In this document: positions 25,463 through 36,211 of the stretch, one piece after another | How the letters are laid out: each line of letters opens with the position of its first letter | Numbering within the stretch: the first letter of the stretch is position 1 | Source: Cokeromyces recurvatus | Taxonomy: Eukaryota > Mucoromycota > Mucoromycetes > Mucorales > Mucoraceae | Length of the DNA stretch: 64,000 nt | Direction: 5' to 3' | NCBI RefSeq assembly: GCF_025118155.1 | Contig: NW_026251398.1 | Location: 372,001-436,000 of the forward strand | Made by a program: the position numbers and the translations under genes | Notes under the pieces: model-generated | What the model was told of the DNA's origin: nothing | What the model saw: the letters and a program-made list of their open reading frames with translations, nothing else | Database searches by the model: none

Positions 25463-25855
25463 ATGTCAGATATTAAAACACCAGGATTCCAAAGCTCTGA
25501 AGTTTTTGCTAATATTCAACAATCAGTGAATGCGCTTGAAGCAGGAGAAAAGTCTAAAGTATTGAAACAAGTGAATGGTATCTTTGAATTTGTTATAAAG
25601 AACGGTGAAGGAAAGACAGAGACGTTTACTGTTGACCTCAAGAAGGATGGGAAGGTTATGAAAGGGAAGGGACCTGGCAAAGCAGATGCTATTATTTCTA
25701 TTGCTGACGCTGACTTTATTGATTTGGCTTCTGGTAAATTGAATGGTCAAAAGGCTTTTATGTCTGGTAAACTCAAGATTAAAGGTCAGATGATGTTGGC
25801 TACGAAGCTTGATACTGTATTCAAGAATCTTGCTGGTAATAAAGCCAAGTTGTAA
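25463..25855 (+). CDS. peroxisomal SCP2 (sterol carrier protein 2) domain protein
   Basis: Intronless 130-residue protein that is almost entirely one SCP2 lipid-binding domain. Typical features are LKQVNGIFEFVIKNGEGKT, the VDLKKDGKV strand region, KADAIISIADADFIDLASGK and GKLKIKGQMMLATKLDTVF. The C-terminal tripeptide AKL is a canonical PTS1, so the protein should be imported into peroxisomes. Such small SCP2 proteins bind fatty acyl-CoA or sterols and support peroxisomal beta-oxidation. It converges on TSR3, with 94 bp between stops. Confidence 0.93.
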   Translation: MSDIKTPGFQSSEVFANIQQSVNALEAGEKSKVLKQVNGIFEFVIKNGEGKTETFTVDLKKDGKVMKGKGPGKADAIISIADADFIDLASGKLNGQKAFMSGKLKIKGQMMLATKLDTVFKNLAGNKAKL

Positions 25856-25949
25856 GAAAGGAAAGTAAACTTTATTTATTTATTACAAGGAATAAAAATA
25901 AAATAAAATAAATGTGCCTTTGCACTTGCGTGTTTCGTGTGAATTTTTT

Positions 25950-27253
25950 TTAATGAATATGCGTATTCCCTAATTTATCTTGAATCACTTCTAGACTGTG
26001 ATTATCATCGTCACTGTCATCTTCTTCTTCACTATCTTCTTCTTCGCTACTATCTTCTTCTTCACTACTATCATCGTCAAATGCAGTAAAAGCATTATCA
26101 CGATTATGATTTTGAAACAAGTCATCATCATCATCATCATCATCATCATCGTCTTCTACTTCATCACCACTATTCTTGTCTTCCTTTTTATTACGTCCTT
26201 CTTTCTCTAGTTGGGCTAAATATTCATTTTGTACTGCAACAACTTCAGTTGAATCTTTGCATTTAGCATATCTTGCAAGCAAACCACTAGAAGAATATAA
26301 CGTAGATTGAATACACAAAAGCAAGATAAGAATATTTTGAGAGAGATTATATTACCCGTTTACTTTTTTGAACGCATGTCCCCATTTAAATTTAGATAAC
26401 AATTCTTCACCATGTTCAGGAAAGCCGGTAATATAAAAAATAGCAGCCAAGGCTTCAGCACAGTTTAATTTCCAGGGCTTCCCATAATTAACAGGATTAG
26501 TGGCTATCAAATAAGGCAAAAGACGATCTGTAGGTCCTCTGATTTTTGAAAATGGGACCTCATCTAAGCGAGCCCAAGAGCAATCAACGACGCCTGCACC
26601 ATACATTTCGACAATTTTTCTATCTGCTGGAGAAACTGCCTTTTCACCTACAGGACTAGATGAACATATGTCATTTTATAACCTTCCCTTCCTTTTTTTT
26701 TTATGTGAGAGAAGCAGTTTAGTTTACCTTGCAACAATACCACGAAAACGTTGATTTAATTTCAAGGTTTTTAACATATCACAACGTGCTAATTTGACGC
26801 CTGAACAACGTTTAGGATCGCAATGTTTGAAATCCTTGTATATATATAAAGTTAGATCAAATCCAGTTCTTATATACATTATAATCCTTATTCACATTAC
26901 CCACATGACAACTGGCATAGGAATGTTGGATGCTGAACTATGTTCATCTATTACATGTAGTTAGATCATGAATGTCTGTTTTTCTTTTTCTTCTTTGCTC
27001 ATTTACCCTCTCTTTCTTCTATGTAACTTGGTGTACTCATATAGCGATCATATCGAGATCCTTTACCAGAGCTTAAAAAATGACGATCAAAAAAGTTAAT
27101 TTTTTTCTAAAAAAAAAAAAAATAATAATAATAATAATCAAAATTTAAATGAAACCTTGAATGTGATTTGCCATGACTTCTTGTACTTGTTGATTTATGT
27201 CCATGAGACTTTGTTGAACGCCCATTATAGTCTTCTGAATTCTTTTTACCCAT
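25950..27253 (-). CDS. TSR3: TSR3, 18S rRNA aminocarboxypropyltransferase
   Basis: Adds the aminocarboxypropyl group from AdoMet to the hypermodified uridine of 18S rRNA during 40S maturation. Exons (complement): 27156..27253, 27007..27071, 26901..26947, 26728..26834, 26356..26655, 25950..26286; 317 residues, as in yeast (313). Signatures are WDFKHCDPKRCSG, VVDCSWARLDEVPF, RLLPYLIATNPVNYGKPWKL and NCAEALAA. The Asp/Glu-rich tail (D11 run plus SSEEEDSEEE) is usual for fungal Tsr3. Intron 1 uses the acceptor TTTTTTAAG/C, 22 bp after an ATTAAC branch-like site; the nearer TTTTAG does not keep frame. Confidence 0.93.
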
Positions 27254-27369
27254 TTTATAATATTAGATAAATAAATAAATAAAAAAAAGTTTTTTTTATT
27301 TTAATAGCGAAAATAAAATAAAATAAAAATGTTAAACCCAGCTTTTTATTATTACTGACTGGACTGTTG

Positions 27370-27665
27370 CTAGATTGAAATATTATTTTTATTTTCTGTT
27401 TCTTCTACAGACCACCATTCAGGTAAAAAGGGTTTAATTCGAATAGACTCATTTTCAGGAATTTTAAATAACACAGTTGGATCAGTGATTGATTTTTGTA
27501 CATGTTCTAATCGCATTAATGCTAATCCAATATTGTGTATTCCAGAACCCATTTTGCCTACACTTTTTTTACTCATTCCATCCACAAGTTTAATTTCTGT
27601 TTGAGGCAAAAGTACAGATGGAACATCTTTTGATCGATCTACTGATTGAACTTTAGGAACACTAG

Positions 27666-27698
<33 letters not shown>

Positions 27699-28882
27699 AG
27701 AGAGAGAGAATTATTCGGCTAATCAATTTTCATGCATAAATTTTATAATACTTGCGATTCTTCTTTATGATAAATCTGTATTGGGACAATACGTTTACGA
27801 ACAACACCTGTATGATATGTACGAATAGTTAATTCTTGCCCAACATAACATCCTTTACGGAAATCAACTAGCCAAAAAAAAGAAAAAGAAACACACACAC
27901 ACACACAATTAAATATTCCTATTCAACTGCATTTTTTTTTTTTTTACTACCTCCATTCATATAATCAAAATTAGATTCAAGTGGTAATGAAGCTTCTGGC
28001 CAGATATCATCAGGTCCTTCAGGTAATCCATGCAATATTCTTCTAATTGTATATTCAGAGCGATCCAATTCCTCAAAATTGCCTGCAGTAGGCTGCGGCA
28101 ACACGGTTTGTACCTCCTGTTCTGCTTTTAAAATAGCTCTGTATCCAAATCCTTGTATTCTAGGATCATGACATCCAATATCTGAAATCCTCACCCTTTC
28201 CTTCACTAATTTCGGATCGGAAAAGGAACGTAAACTAGGTCCCCATATCTGCCATAATTTATATTCGTCAGAACAATCACGTATCTTGATTTTAGAACGC
28301 AAAAGATATCGTCTCAGATGTTTTATTAGTTCTTGTTTTGATGATGTAGGACATTCGATTAAAAACTTGGGATGTGGAAAGTTGACACCAACATTGACTG
28401 GGTAAATAAAAGTGTCATAAAGCATACGTCCCTAAGATAAAAAAGAGAAGGGATTAAAAAAAAAAGAAAGAAAAAGAAAGCACAGGCAAATTAGATGCAT
28501 TTTTTTTTCTTACAGATGGTGTTAGAAATGCAGTATAAAATCCATCTCCACCAGGTGATATCTTGGGCATATGATTAGTAATCAAGCCTTGTAAGAACTT
28601 TGCTGTATCATGTCCATCCAATTCAATTAAACTACGATTGGGCACTAGACAATAGTGGTCACCTTTATGTCGCTCATCTTTCTCTTGAAACTGAAATACA
28701 TGTGTACTAACAAAGGAACGAGCCAATGAAGTAGCTAAATAAGATAATAAGAAGAAGGAAAAAAAAAAGAAAATAGTTGTTAATAAATCAATCCATATAA
28801 ATGTATATATAAAGTGTCTTGTACGTTTTAAAACTATTTGCTTGAATGGGAATGTAGGTTGTAAAATACTTTTCGCAAACAT
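27370..28882 (-). CDS. IBA57: IBA57/CAF17-type mitochondrial iron-sulfur assembly factor
   Basis: Tetrahydrofolate-dependent GcvT-like protein required with ISCA proteins for making mitochondrial [4Fe-4S] clusters. Exons (complement): 28825..28882, 28514..28734, 27951..28431, 27756..27867, 27370..27661; 387 residues. Motifs are [20 protein letters not shown] at the N-terminal end, and the family signature [10 protein letters not shown], which directly follows the exon 3/4 junction. The last intron only keeps frame if it starts GCAAGT (27755) and ends CTAG (27662), i.e. a GC-AG intron; the adjacent GT at 27751 would shift the frame to an early stop. Intron 1 removes a hydrophobic stretch that would otherwise look like a membrane segment. 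The N-terminus is basic and likely a mitochondrial presequence. Confidence 0.9.
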
Positions 28883-29082
28883 AGTGTGAAGGTAGAAAAA
28901 GGAAAAATAAACTTTTATTACAGGTATTCAGAATCATGGCAAGTCACGTCTTAAGCAGCCGTTTTTTTTTTTTTTTTTTATAGGAAAAGGCGGGGTATAG
29001 AAGGCAAGGGTAAAAACTGATATTTCCTTTTTATATAAAAATATATAAATATATACATATATTCGTATACATATACATTTCA
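28883..29082. promoter_or_regulatory. 200-bp bidirectional promoter, IBA57 / bL17m
   Basis: The start codons of two nuclear genes for mitochondrial proteins lie 200 bp apart, head to head. The spacer holds a T17 tract (about 28962..28979) and a TATATA-rich stretch near 29040..29070. Shared regulation is inferred. Confidence 0.6.
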
Positions 29083-29724
29083 ATGCATCACGGTAAACAT
29101 TTGCGTCGATTGAATCGCCCTTCAGGACATAGAAAAGCATTACTTCGTAATCTTGTATCTTCACTTATTGAACATGGTCGTATTGAAACTACAGTTGCAA
29201 AAGCAAAGACCATTCAGCCCATAGCCGATTCCATGATCACTCTTGGTAAAAAGGGAGACGTTGAAGCAAAGAGAAAGGCACTTGGATATCTTAATGTAAC
29301 ACTTGAAGAAATAATAATAATAATAATTGAGTTTAGAATGTTGAATTTCTTTTTCTTTTAGAGCCGAGATGTCACTATACCTAAATTATTTGAAGAGCTT
29401 GCACCTCGATTTGCTAATAGACAAGGAGGATATACACGTATACAAAGAATAGGCAAAAGATACGGTGACAATGCACCGATGGCAGTTATTGAATATATTG
29501 ACGGACCTAATGACCTTAAACGAGAAATGATAACTTCAACTTTGGCTAATAAATTTAAATCGACATCAACTGTATCTGTCACTGAGCTTTTGAATGATGA
29601 ACAAAAGGTGAAGGATCTTGGGCTGTCAAAATCACTTATTCGAGATTTGAAAAAGGTTCAGTTTTCAAATTCAATAGAAAGCATTGAAAATGAAGTTCAA
29701 AACAAGATGGTCAACAATTTATAG
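29083..29724 (+). CDS. MRPL8: mitochondrial large-subunit ribosomal protein bL17m
   Basis: Ribosomal protein L17 family, expected in the mitochondrial 54S/39S subunit. Exons 29083..29295 and 29362..29724 give 191 residues. It starts [20 protein letters not shown], which is the classic L17 N-terminus; [20 protein letters not shown] and the [21 protein letters not shown] region follow the family. The tail after about residue 130 is an extension beyond bacterial L17, as in fungal mitochondrial forms. It is divergent from IBA57 and converges on the arrestin-like gene with 56 bp between stops. Confidence 0.94.
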
Positions 29725-29780
29725 TTTATATATGTATATATTATTTTATTGAATAAAAAGAATATATAGATTTATATCAT

Positions 29781-31312
29781 TTATTGTCTTGTATCAGGCA
29801 CCATAAGATAGCCACTAGCGTCTTGTTGAACATGATTAGTAAGCTCCTCTATGTCTTGTAGTCCTGAAGCAACTTGAAATGAATTTGAAGGTGATACAGA
29901 ATAATCCCGATAACAGTCATTTACAACTGCTTCAGGAGAATCAATAGTGGGTATAAAGGTAGGTAATAAGGTTGAATCATTCACATCGTCATCTACAGTC
30001 ATGATGACAGGAGGGTCTTGATGAGCTAAAAGAGGATAAGTAGAGGGTATAGTACCGATAATGATAGGTAAAGAAATAGTATTAGATTCTGTAGCTGTCG
30101 TATCATCTGTTACGACCACGGTATTATGATGACGAAATAAAAGAGAAGCACCTTGTTGATGATAAGGGATGATAGACAGATTGACCTCATAGGCAATATC
30201 AATCAATTTCCCTAGCTTATTAGTAAAAGTAGGCACTAATTGAATAGGTAAATGAAATTGAAAAACGTCTTGGTGTTCTTGTGCATATTTAGGAATAGAG
30301 ACGTAAAATGATTCAGTTAATAAAGTATGTCTTTTATGAGTATATTCTACTATTTCAACATGATCATCATTCACTGAAGAAGAAGAGGTAGTTAAGATGG
30401 CCACGAATGCAATTTGAACACTACTAATTTTTGTTCCAGATTTATTATTAGTTGTCATTTTGATAGTACAGATGTCACCTACATAAATACATACGTACAT
30501 ATAAATATTTATATAAATATTTATATATATAAAAGGGGATTCTATAAACTATGACAAGTGACGGGATTTATCTTTACCTGGACAATAAACTGGTTTGATT
30601 AATTCTGCAGTAATTCCAATTCGTTTATTTATTTCTTCTTTTTGATGAAATAGCCAAAGTTGTGTCATTCTTTTAGAAGGCATAGCATGGCTTGTAATAA
30701 AAGGTAGATAGAGAACAGGGACAATGGGTGTTGTATAAGGAGATGGAAGAGATGTCAAGTCTAAGAAGCCTTGTAAAGAGTATTTAATACGATGATGAGC
30801 AAAATGATATTTTTGCATAGAAGGGGGATAATTGACATGAGGTAATCGAACAGCAAATAAGTACATATGACTACCATTTGATAATTCATTGGGTTGCTGA
30901 TGACTCTCTAAATATTACGTAATATTTTACTATGAATGAATATATACACATATACACATATTAAACTTTACTACTACCTTCTCTTAAATTACCCCAGATA
31001 ACACTATCAATAGAAAATAGCGTAGTCGTTATTTTTTCTTTTTTAGATGTATCGATTTCTTCGCATTTAAATATGACACGTATATTATAAGCAGACAAAG
31101 GCTTATCATTCGTAATTGTTAATGACCCTATTATATACATCATAGAATAAGCTTTCCTTTTTCAATATCATTTCATTTCTTTTTTTATCTACACTGTTGT
31201 TACCATTTATAACTGAACCAGGGCCATAAGCTATTGCTTTCTCATATCCACCACCAGTAGTAATATAAAAATTACGGATCGATAACAAGTCGGTATTTCT
31301 TTGGAAAATCAT
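29781..31312 (-). CDS. arrestin-like (ARRDC/ART-family) protein
   Basis: Exons (complement): 31204..31312, 30978..31127, 30578..30907, 29781..30478; 428 residues, every junction in phase 1. The N-terminal arrestin fold shows YGPGSVINGSLTITNDKPL and the strand pattern NIRVIFKCEE; the linker and C-terminal fold include YSLQGFLDLTSLPSPY and ISSVQIAFVAIL. Fungal members act as adaptors linking membrane transporters or receptors to Rsp5-type ubiquitin ligases. I see no PPxY motif in this one, unlike the arrestin at the right edge of the window, so it may use a partner or have another role. The tail is acidic and Ser/Thr-rich. Confidence 0.75.
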
Positions 31313-31603
31313 TGATTAATAAAACGAAGGTCACACAAGAACAATAGAACGGAGTTTTTTTTTAATATATATGAATATAAAAAGAAAAAAAAAGAAACCA
31401 AAAAAAAGTGGAGATTATATATGATAAAGAAAATAAGGGATAAAGAAAGATTATAAACTACTTTACTATATAAATATATATTTTTTTTTCTTGGCAAAGT
31501 AAGGGGTATCCTGTGATGCCTTCAAATTGTACTAAATACATTAACATTGGCATATGTGTTAAATGAAAAATAAATAACTTTTATCAAAATTCTGTATAAT
31601 GAG

Positions 31604-31624
31604 GCTGCTGCTGCTGCTGCTGCT
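31604..31624. repeat. (GCT)7 trinucleotide repeat
   Basis: Seven perfect GCT units in intergenic DNA, about 290 bp upstream of the arrestin-like start. Confidence 0.85.
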
Positions 31625-31772
31625 ACATGTCACAAATAATAGATAAGATTTGAATGATAAACAATAATAATAATAAAAAAAAGCGTATCTATAAAAGAGT
31701 GGGAGTGGGGGAAGGGAGGGAGGAGGGAGGGAGAAATAACTGTTGTTTTTAATTACACAAGTAACTTTTTTA

Positions 31773-31820
31773 ATTTTATTTTTATTTTTATTTTTATTTT
31801 TATTTTTATTTTTATTTTTT
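31773..31820. repeat. (TTTTTA)n hexanucleotide array
   Basis: About eight tandem copies of a 6-bp unit. The Lys/Asn-repeat open frame on the minus strand across it is an artefact of the repeat. Confidence 0.85.
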
Positions 31821-32621
31821 GAAAAAAAAATGTACATATTCATATATATAATAATTCCTCCTATATAATTCTTTACAAGTGTAGAATCTAACAAATATTT
31901 ACTTATTAGGTACATTGCATTTACGAATGCAAGCTATTACAAGTTTATTATATGAATATGTAACTACGAAATGAGTGAAATAACTTGATTCATTATACTA
32001 CAATTTTAAGAAAGAAAGCTTTCAAATCAGAATAAAAGAGAATACATTACATTCAATAAAAGTGATAACCAATGATTAGTAATTTTTATAAGCATTGAAT
32101 TTGAGTTACTCTTTTTGATATGGATGAATTTTACTAATAGCCAATAATCATTCTTATTATTACTAAACCAATGATCGAGACAAACATTTTCTATAAACTT
32201 TATCATAAAAAAAAAAGTATAAAATTGTTAGTCTGTTAATTTGACGAAACATTAAATTAGAATCTTAGTTTGTAAGTCAAGTACATAATTTTGGAATGAT
32301 GACAGCTACTACTACTACTACTACTACTATTACTCCTGTTAGAGCAAACCCCTCTCCCTCCTTTTTACATTTCTTTAGTAAAATAGATCAAAAGCTTAAT
32401 TAAAAGGAATCGCCGGGATATTACAGGTAAATAATACATGTATACAAATATAGATTTCAGGGCTACACTGATAATTTGGAACGGAGCATAAGTCTCCATA
32501 GCAGCAGCTGCAAACAATATATCACTTACTGCAATCATTATAAATACGACGCTATTTTTTATTTATTTTCTTAAAAAAAATTTTTTTTTATTTTTTATTT
32601 TTTATTTATTTATCTTTCAAA

Positions 32622-32771
32622 ATGTTATATTCTCGTATTGCTCGTACAATTGCTACTAAAAAGTCTGCTTATACTCTTGTTGGTGCCGCTGCTTTTCTCG
32701 CATATGTACAAGAATGCAAAGATGATGTGATTTTCTTTACTCGATCTACTTCTACTACTGCCAAGCAATAA
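32622..32771 (+). CDS. candidate 49-residue small membrane protein
   Basis: Not recognised. Intronless ATG-to-TAA frame of 50 codons, preceded by a pyrimidine-rich leader. The peptide begins MLYSRIARTIATKK, a short basic amphipathic start without acidic residues, as in mitochondrial presequences. A hydrophobic Ala-rich segment (about residues 16-29, including GAAAFLAY) follows, then a polar tail ECKDDVIFFTRS. This resembles small single-pass subunits of inner-membrane complexes, but I cannot assign a family. Supporting points are isolation in a gene-poor stretch and codon use (GCT, CGT, ACT, TCT) like the neighbouring highly expressed genes. It could still be a chance frame. Confidence 0.4.
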   Translation: MLYSRIARTIATKKSAYTLVGAAAFLAYVQECKDDVIFFTRSTSTTAKQ

Positions 32772-34867
32772 TTGAATTACTGCACTATCATTTAATTGTC
32801 AATTCTATAGAAAGAAGAATCACTAGTTCATTACCTTAAACTACTATCATATACAAGTCTTTCAAATTAATTTATTTATTAGAATATAATATTAATATCT
32901 TAATCATAATAACTCTTATTGCATTTTAATAAAAAAAAATCATTTTGATTTCAACGTGAACAAAAACTTTGACGTCTTTTGACAATTTTTTCTTTTTTTT
33001 TTTCTTTTCTTTTTTTTTTTTTTTTGGAATAATACAATGATTCATTTTAAATCGCCGCTTTAATATATGTAATTATTTATTTGATTGGATAATTCACATT
33101 ATTGTTTTCTAACAACAACAATAATTTATGAAATTGAAATCATATGAAATCATATTAAAATGCTGAATTCACAAGATTTTTTCACGATAATCAAAAGTAG
33201 TAATTATAAGTCATCAACTGATAATACTTATTCTTATGTATGATGACATACATGAGAAACAAAAGACAATATCCGTTCTTTTCTAGATGAATCAAAAGAG
33301 GAAAATGGTATGCCTATTTTTATTTGTTGTTTTGGACGACGATGCGAGACTTTTTTTTTTTTTTTTTTTTTTTTGTTAGTTAACTAGCTTTTAAAGGTTC
33401 GAAAATGACAACATTTTGTTTGATTGGGAAAACTTTCTATTTGACTTTAACAATCAATGTCATCTATATCGTATCTACTACAAGTTAAAAGGCGGTCAGT
33501 CAACATTGATATCTCATGTCATTCAAAAAATAAAAGATAAGCACAGCATCTGTATCTTTTGATTTGTCTAGAAAAGAATAAAAAATGTAGAATGAATTAT
33601 TTTACTTACAAACCATAAATAGAGCATTATCTTATGTAATCAATGTTTACATAACTATTTTATTTATCCTTTTATAGTGTCATTGAATCTATTCCAGCTC
33701 TGGATTCAGCGTATAAGATAAGTAGACGCAGGAGGGAAGAAAACAAACAAAAAAAAATAATAATGCAAAAAATATATATTATCGCTTGAGACGCTAGAAA
33801 TGCATTTTATACACTTTTCTGCTAGTTTATCAACCAAGTATAGATATCTTGTATGAAAAAAAAAATGATGCAATATAAAACTAACACTAGTGAATAGGTT
33901 AATTGATACAAAAAAAAAAAAAAATGAAAGCGAGAAAAGGCGATTATAAAAAGATTTTTTTATTATTCCAGAGACGTGTTTTGTTATAAATAACACCCTG
34001 AGTCATGAAAACGTGCGATATTAGAAATATAGTTAAGCGGCGAGAAGACTAAAGAAGAAAAAAAAAGGCATCTATTTTCATTTATATTTTCCATTTTTGA
34101 ATCCTATCGAAAAAAGTACTGGTTTGAAAGTAAAAGAAGGTATTAGACATGATCTGCTTTCTATTGATGATTAATTTACGCGAAAGAATTATGATTATAT
34201 CTATGAATAATAAAGTATCTTAGTCAGACGTCGTAGAAGGATGAATTTAGTATTTATGTTGGGATAAACAACTAATATCCAAGTTGAAATAATTGCTTTT
34301 GAGCATAATCTGTTATTAACTTGGACTACGGCTGTCCGTGAAGAAGAAGAAATGGAAAGAAGCATTTCTTAGTGCGAAAAATTATTCAAGATAATAGTAA
34401 CTCTTTAATATATACAAGTATAGTAGTAATATAAATAATCTGTTATATTTTATACATTATGTAGGTTAGTTTTAAGCAGCATTTTGATATATATATATAT
34501 ATAATTGTGGAAGATGCCTTTGTTGTTATACTAATACTCACTCTGCATTATATGATATGATCACACCTTAATCATTTCTCTTCATTATTATCTAACTTAC
34601 TCACTAACTCACTCAACACGTTTATATCTCAATTTTCTTTTAATTTACTGTATTCAAATCAGTTTAAATATGTTGAACAATCACTAAAAATTGCTGCATA
34701 AATTAATCATTTGACGTAAACAAATTCTCCTTAAAATATGTATATGTGTGTATTGTAGTTATCTATTTTTTTTTCTCATTAAATAAGAATACAAAAGCAT
34801 AAAATCAATATGAATTAGCTTCTTTTTTTATTTTATTTTATTTTTTTTCTTTTATCCAAAAAAAAAA

Positions 34868-35834
34868 ATGACTATTGGTAATAATCGTCCTGGCTCTTCC
34901 AGACCTGGATCCCCTACTGTTCATACAAAAGTAGAAGAGGATCTTCATACGATGGCTGGTATTGATTACGATAAAGTTACAATCAAACATAATCCTTCTG
35001 TAGCTGTACTTTATGAAGAGGCTTTAACACATGAATTTGGTACAGTTATCTCTTCTACAGGTGCTTTATGTTCCTATTCTGGTAAAAAGACAGGTAGAAG
35101 TCCGAAAGATAAACGTATTGTTGAAGAGGAAACGACGAAAAAAGATATTTGGGTAAGTGATAATACTAATAAAATGAGTGATAATCATAATGATCTCACG
35201 AATATGAATGTTATTATTTTCAAGTGGGGTCCTATAAATACTAAAATGAGTGAAAGAGTCTTTTTAATTAATCGTGAAAGAGCTATTGATTATCTGAATA
35301 CGCATCCTCGTCTTTATGTCTTTGACGGATTTGCAGGCTGGGATCCCAGATATCGTAAAAAGATAAGAGTGATTGCTTCTAGGGCTTATCATGCTTTATT
35401 TATGCACAACATGCTAATTAGACCTACTGAAAAAGAAATTGAAAACTTTGGGACTCCTGATTTTACCATCTTTAACGCTGGTGAGTTTCCTGCTAATCGT
35501 TATACAACTGGTATGACTTCGACTACCTCTATTTCTATTAACTTTAAACGTCATGAAATGGTTATTCTTGGTTCTGAATACGCTGGTGAAATGAAGAAAG
35601 GAGTAAGAGAGAGAGAGAGAGAAATATCCTTTTGTTCATTATTTATTATTCATATTCTGATATCAATAGATTTTTACAGTAATGCATTATTTGATGCCAA
35701 AAGCGGGTGTACTTTCTTTACATTCATCTGCAAATGAAGGCCCTAATGGTGATGTCTCTCTTTTCTTTGGTCTTTCAGGTAGAAAAAAAAATAGAGCTTG
35801 AAAAAAAAAACACAATTATAAATAAATATCTTAA

Positions 35835-35874
<40 letters not shown>

Positions 35875-36180
35875 TACGGGTAAGACGACATTAAGTGCTG
35901 ATTCTAAACGACGTTTAATCGGAGATGATGAACATTGTTGGAGTGAAACTGGCATATTTAATATTGAAGGAGGTTGTTATGCAAAGTGTATTGATTTATC
36001 TATGGAAAAGGAACCAGAGATCTTCAAAGCTATACGATTTGGTTCTGTTCTTGAAAATGTTGTTCTAAATGCAGAATCTCGTGAAGTTGATTATGAGGAT
36101 GATTATTTGACTGAAAATACGCGATGTGCTTATCCAATTGGTAAAATAATAAGATAGATATAAAAAAAAAGCTTATTTAA

Positions 36181-36211
<31 letters not shown>

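Larger units (their letters stand above)
31313..34867. other. 3.6-kb region with little coding content
   Basis: AT-rich intergenic DNA before PCK1. It contains (GCT)7 at 31604..31624, a TTTTTA hexamer array at 31773..31820, an ACT repeat near 32309..32330, and T24 at 33351..33374. A 49-residue ORF at 32622..32771 is annotated separately. Other open frames, such as the Phe-rich one at about 33706..33996 on the minus strand, are translations of homopolymers. PCK1 upstream control elements probably lie in the last kilobase, but I could not identify any. Confidence 0.65.

Noticed and set aside
27103..27110. TTTTAG acceptor for TSR3 exon 2
   Set aside because: Out of phase with exon 1; the AAG/C site downstream keeps frame and gives normal family length.
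28734..28824. Apparent membrane segment in the IBA57 N-terminus (Phe/Leu-rich run)
   Set aside because: It is encoded by T-rich DNA with a GTACAAG donor and TTTAG acceptor that keep frame; best read as an intron.
31559..31915. Lys/Asn-repeat frame of 118 codons on the minus strand
   Set aside because: Direct translation of the TTTTTA hexamer array.
32290..32480. Possible C/D snoRNA (ATGATGA near 32296 and CTGA near 32468)
   Set aside because: Boxes are about 170 bp apart with no terminal stem; expected by chance in AT-rich DNA.
33390..33410. tRNA T-loop-like GGTTCGAAA
   Set aside because: No matching acceptor or anticodon arms could be drawn around it; I found no tRNA in the window.
33706..33996. 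Phe-rich 96-codon minus-strand frame
   Set aside because: Made mostly of T runs and simple sequence; no start context, domain or splice logic.
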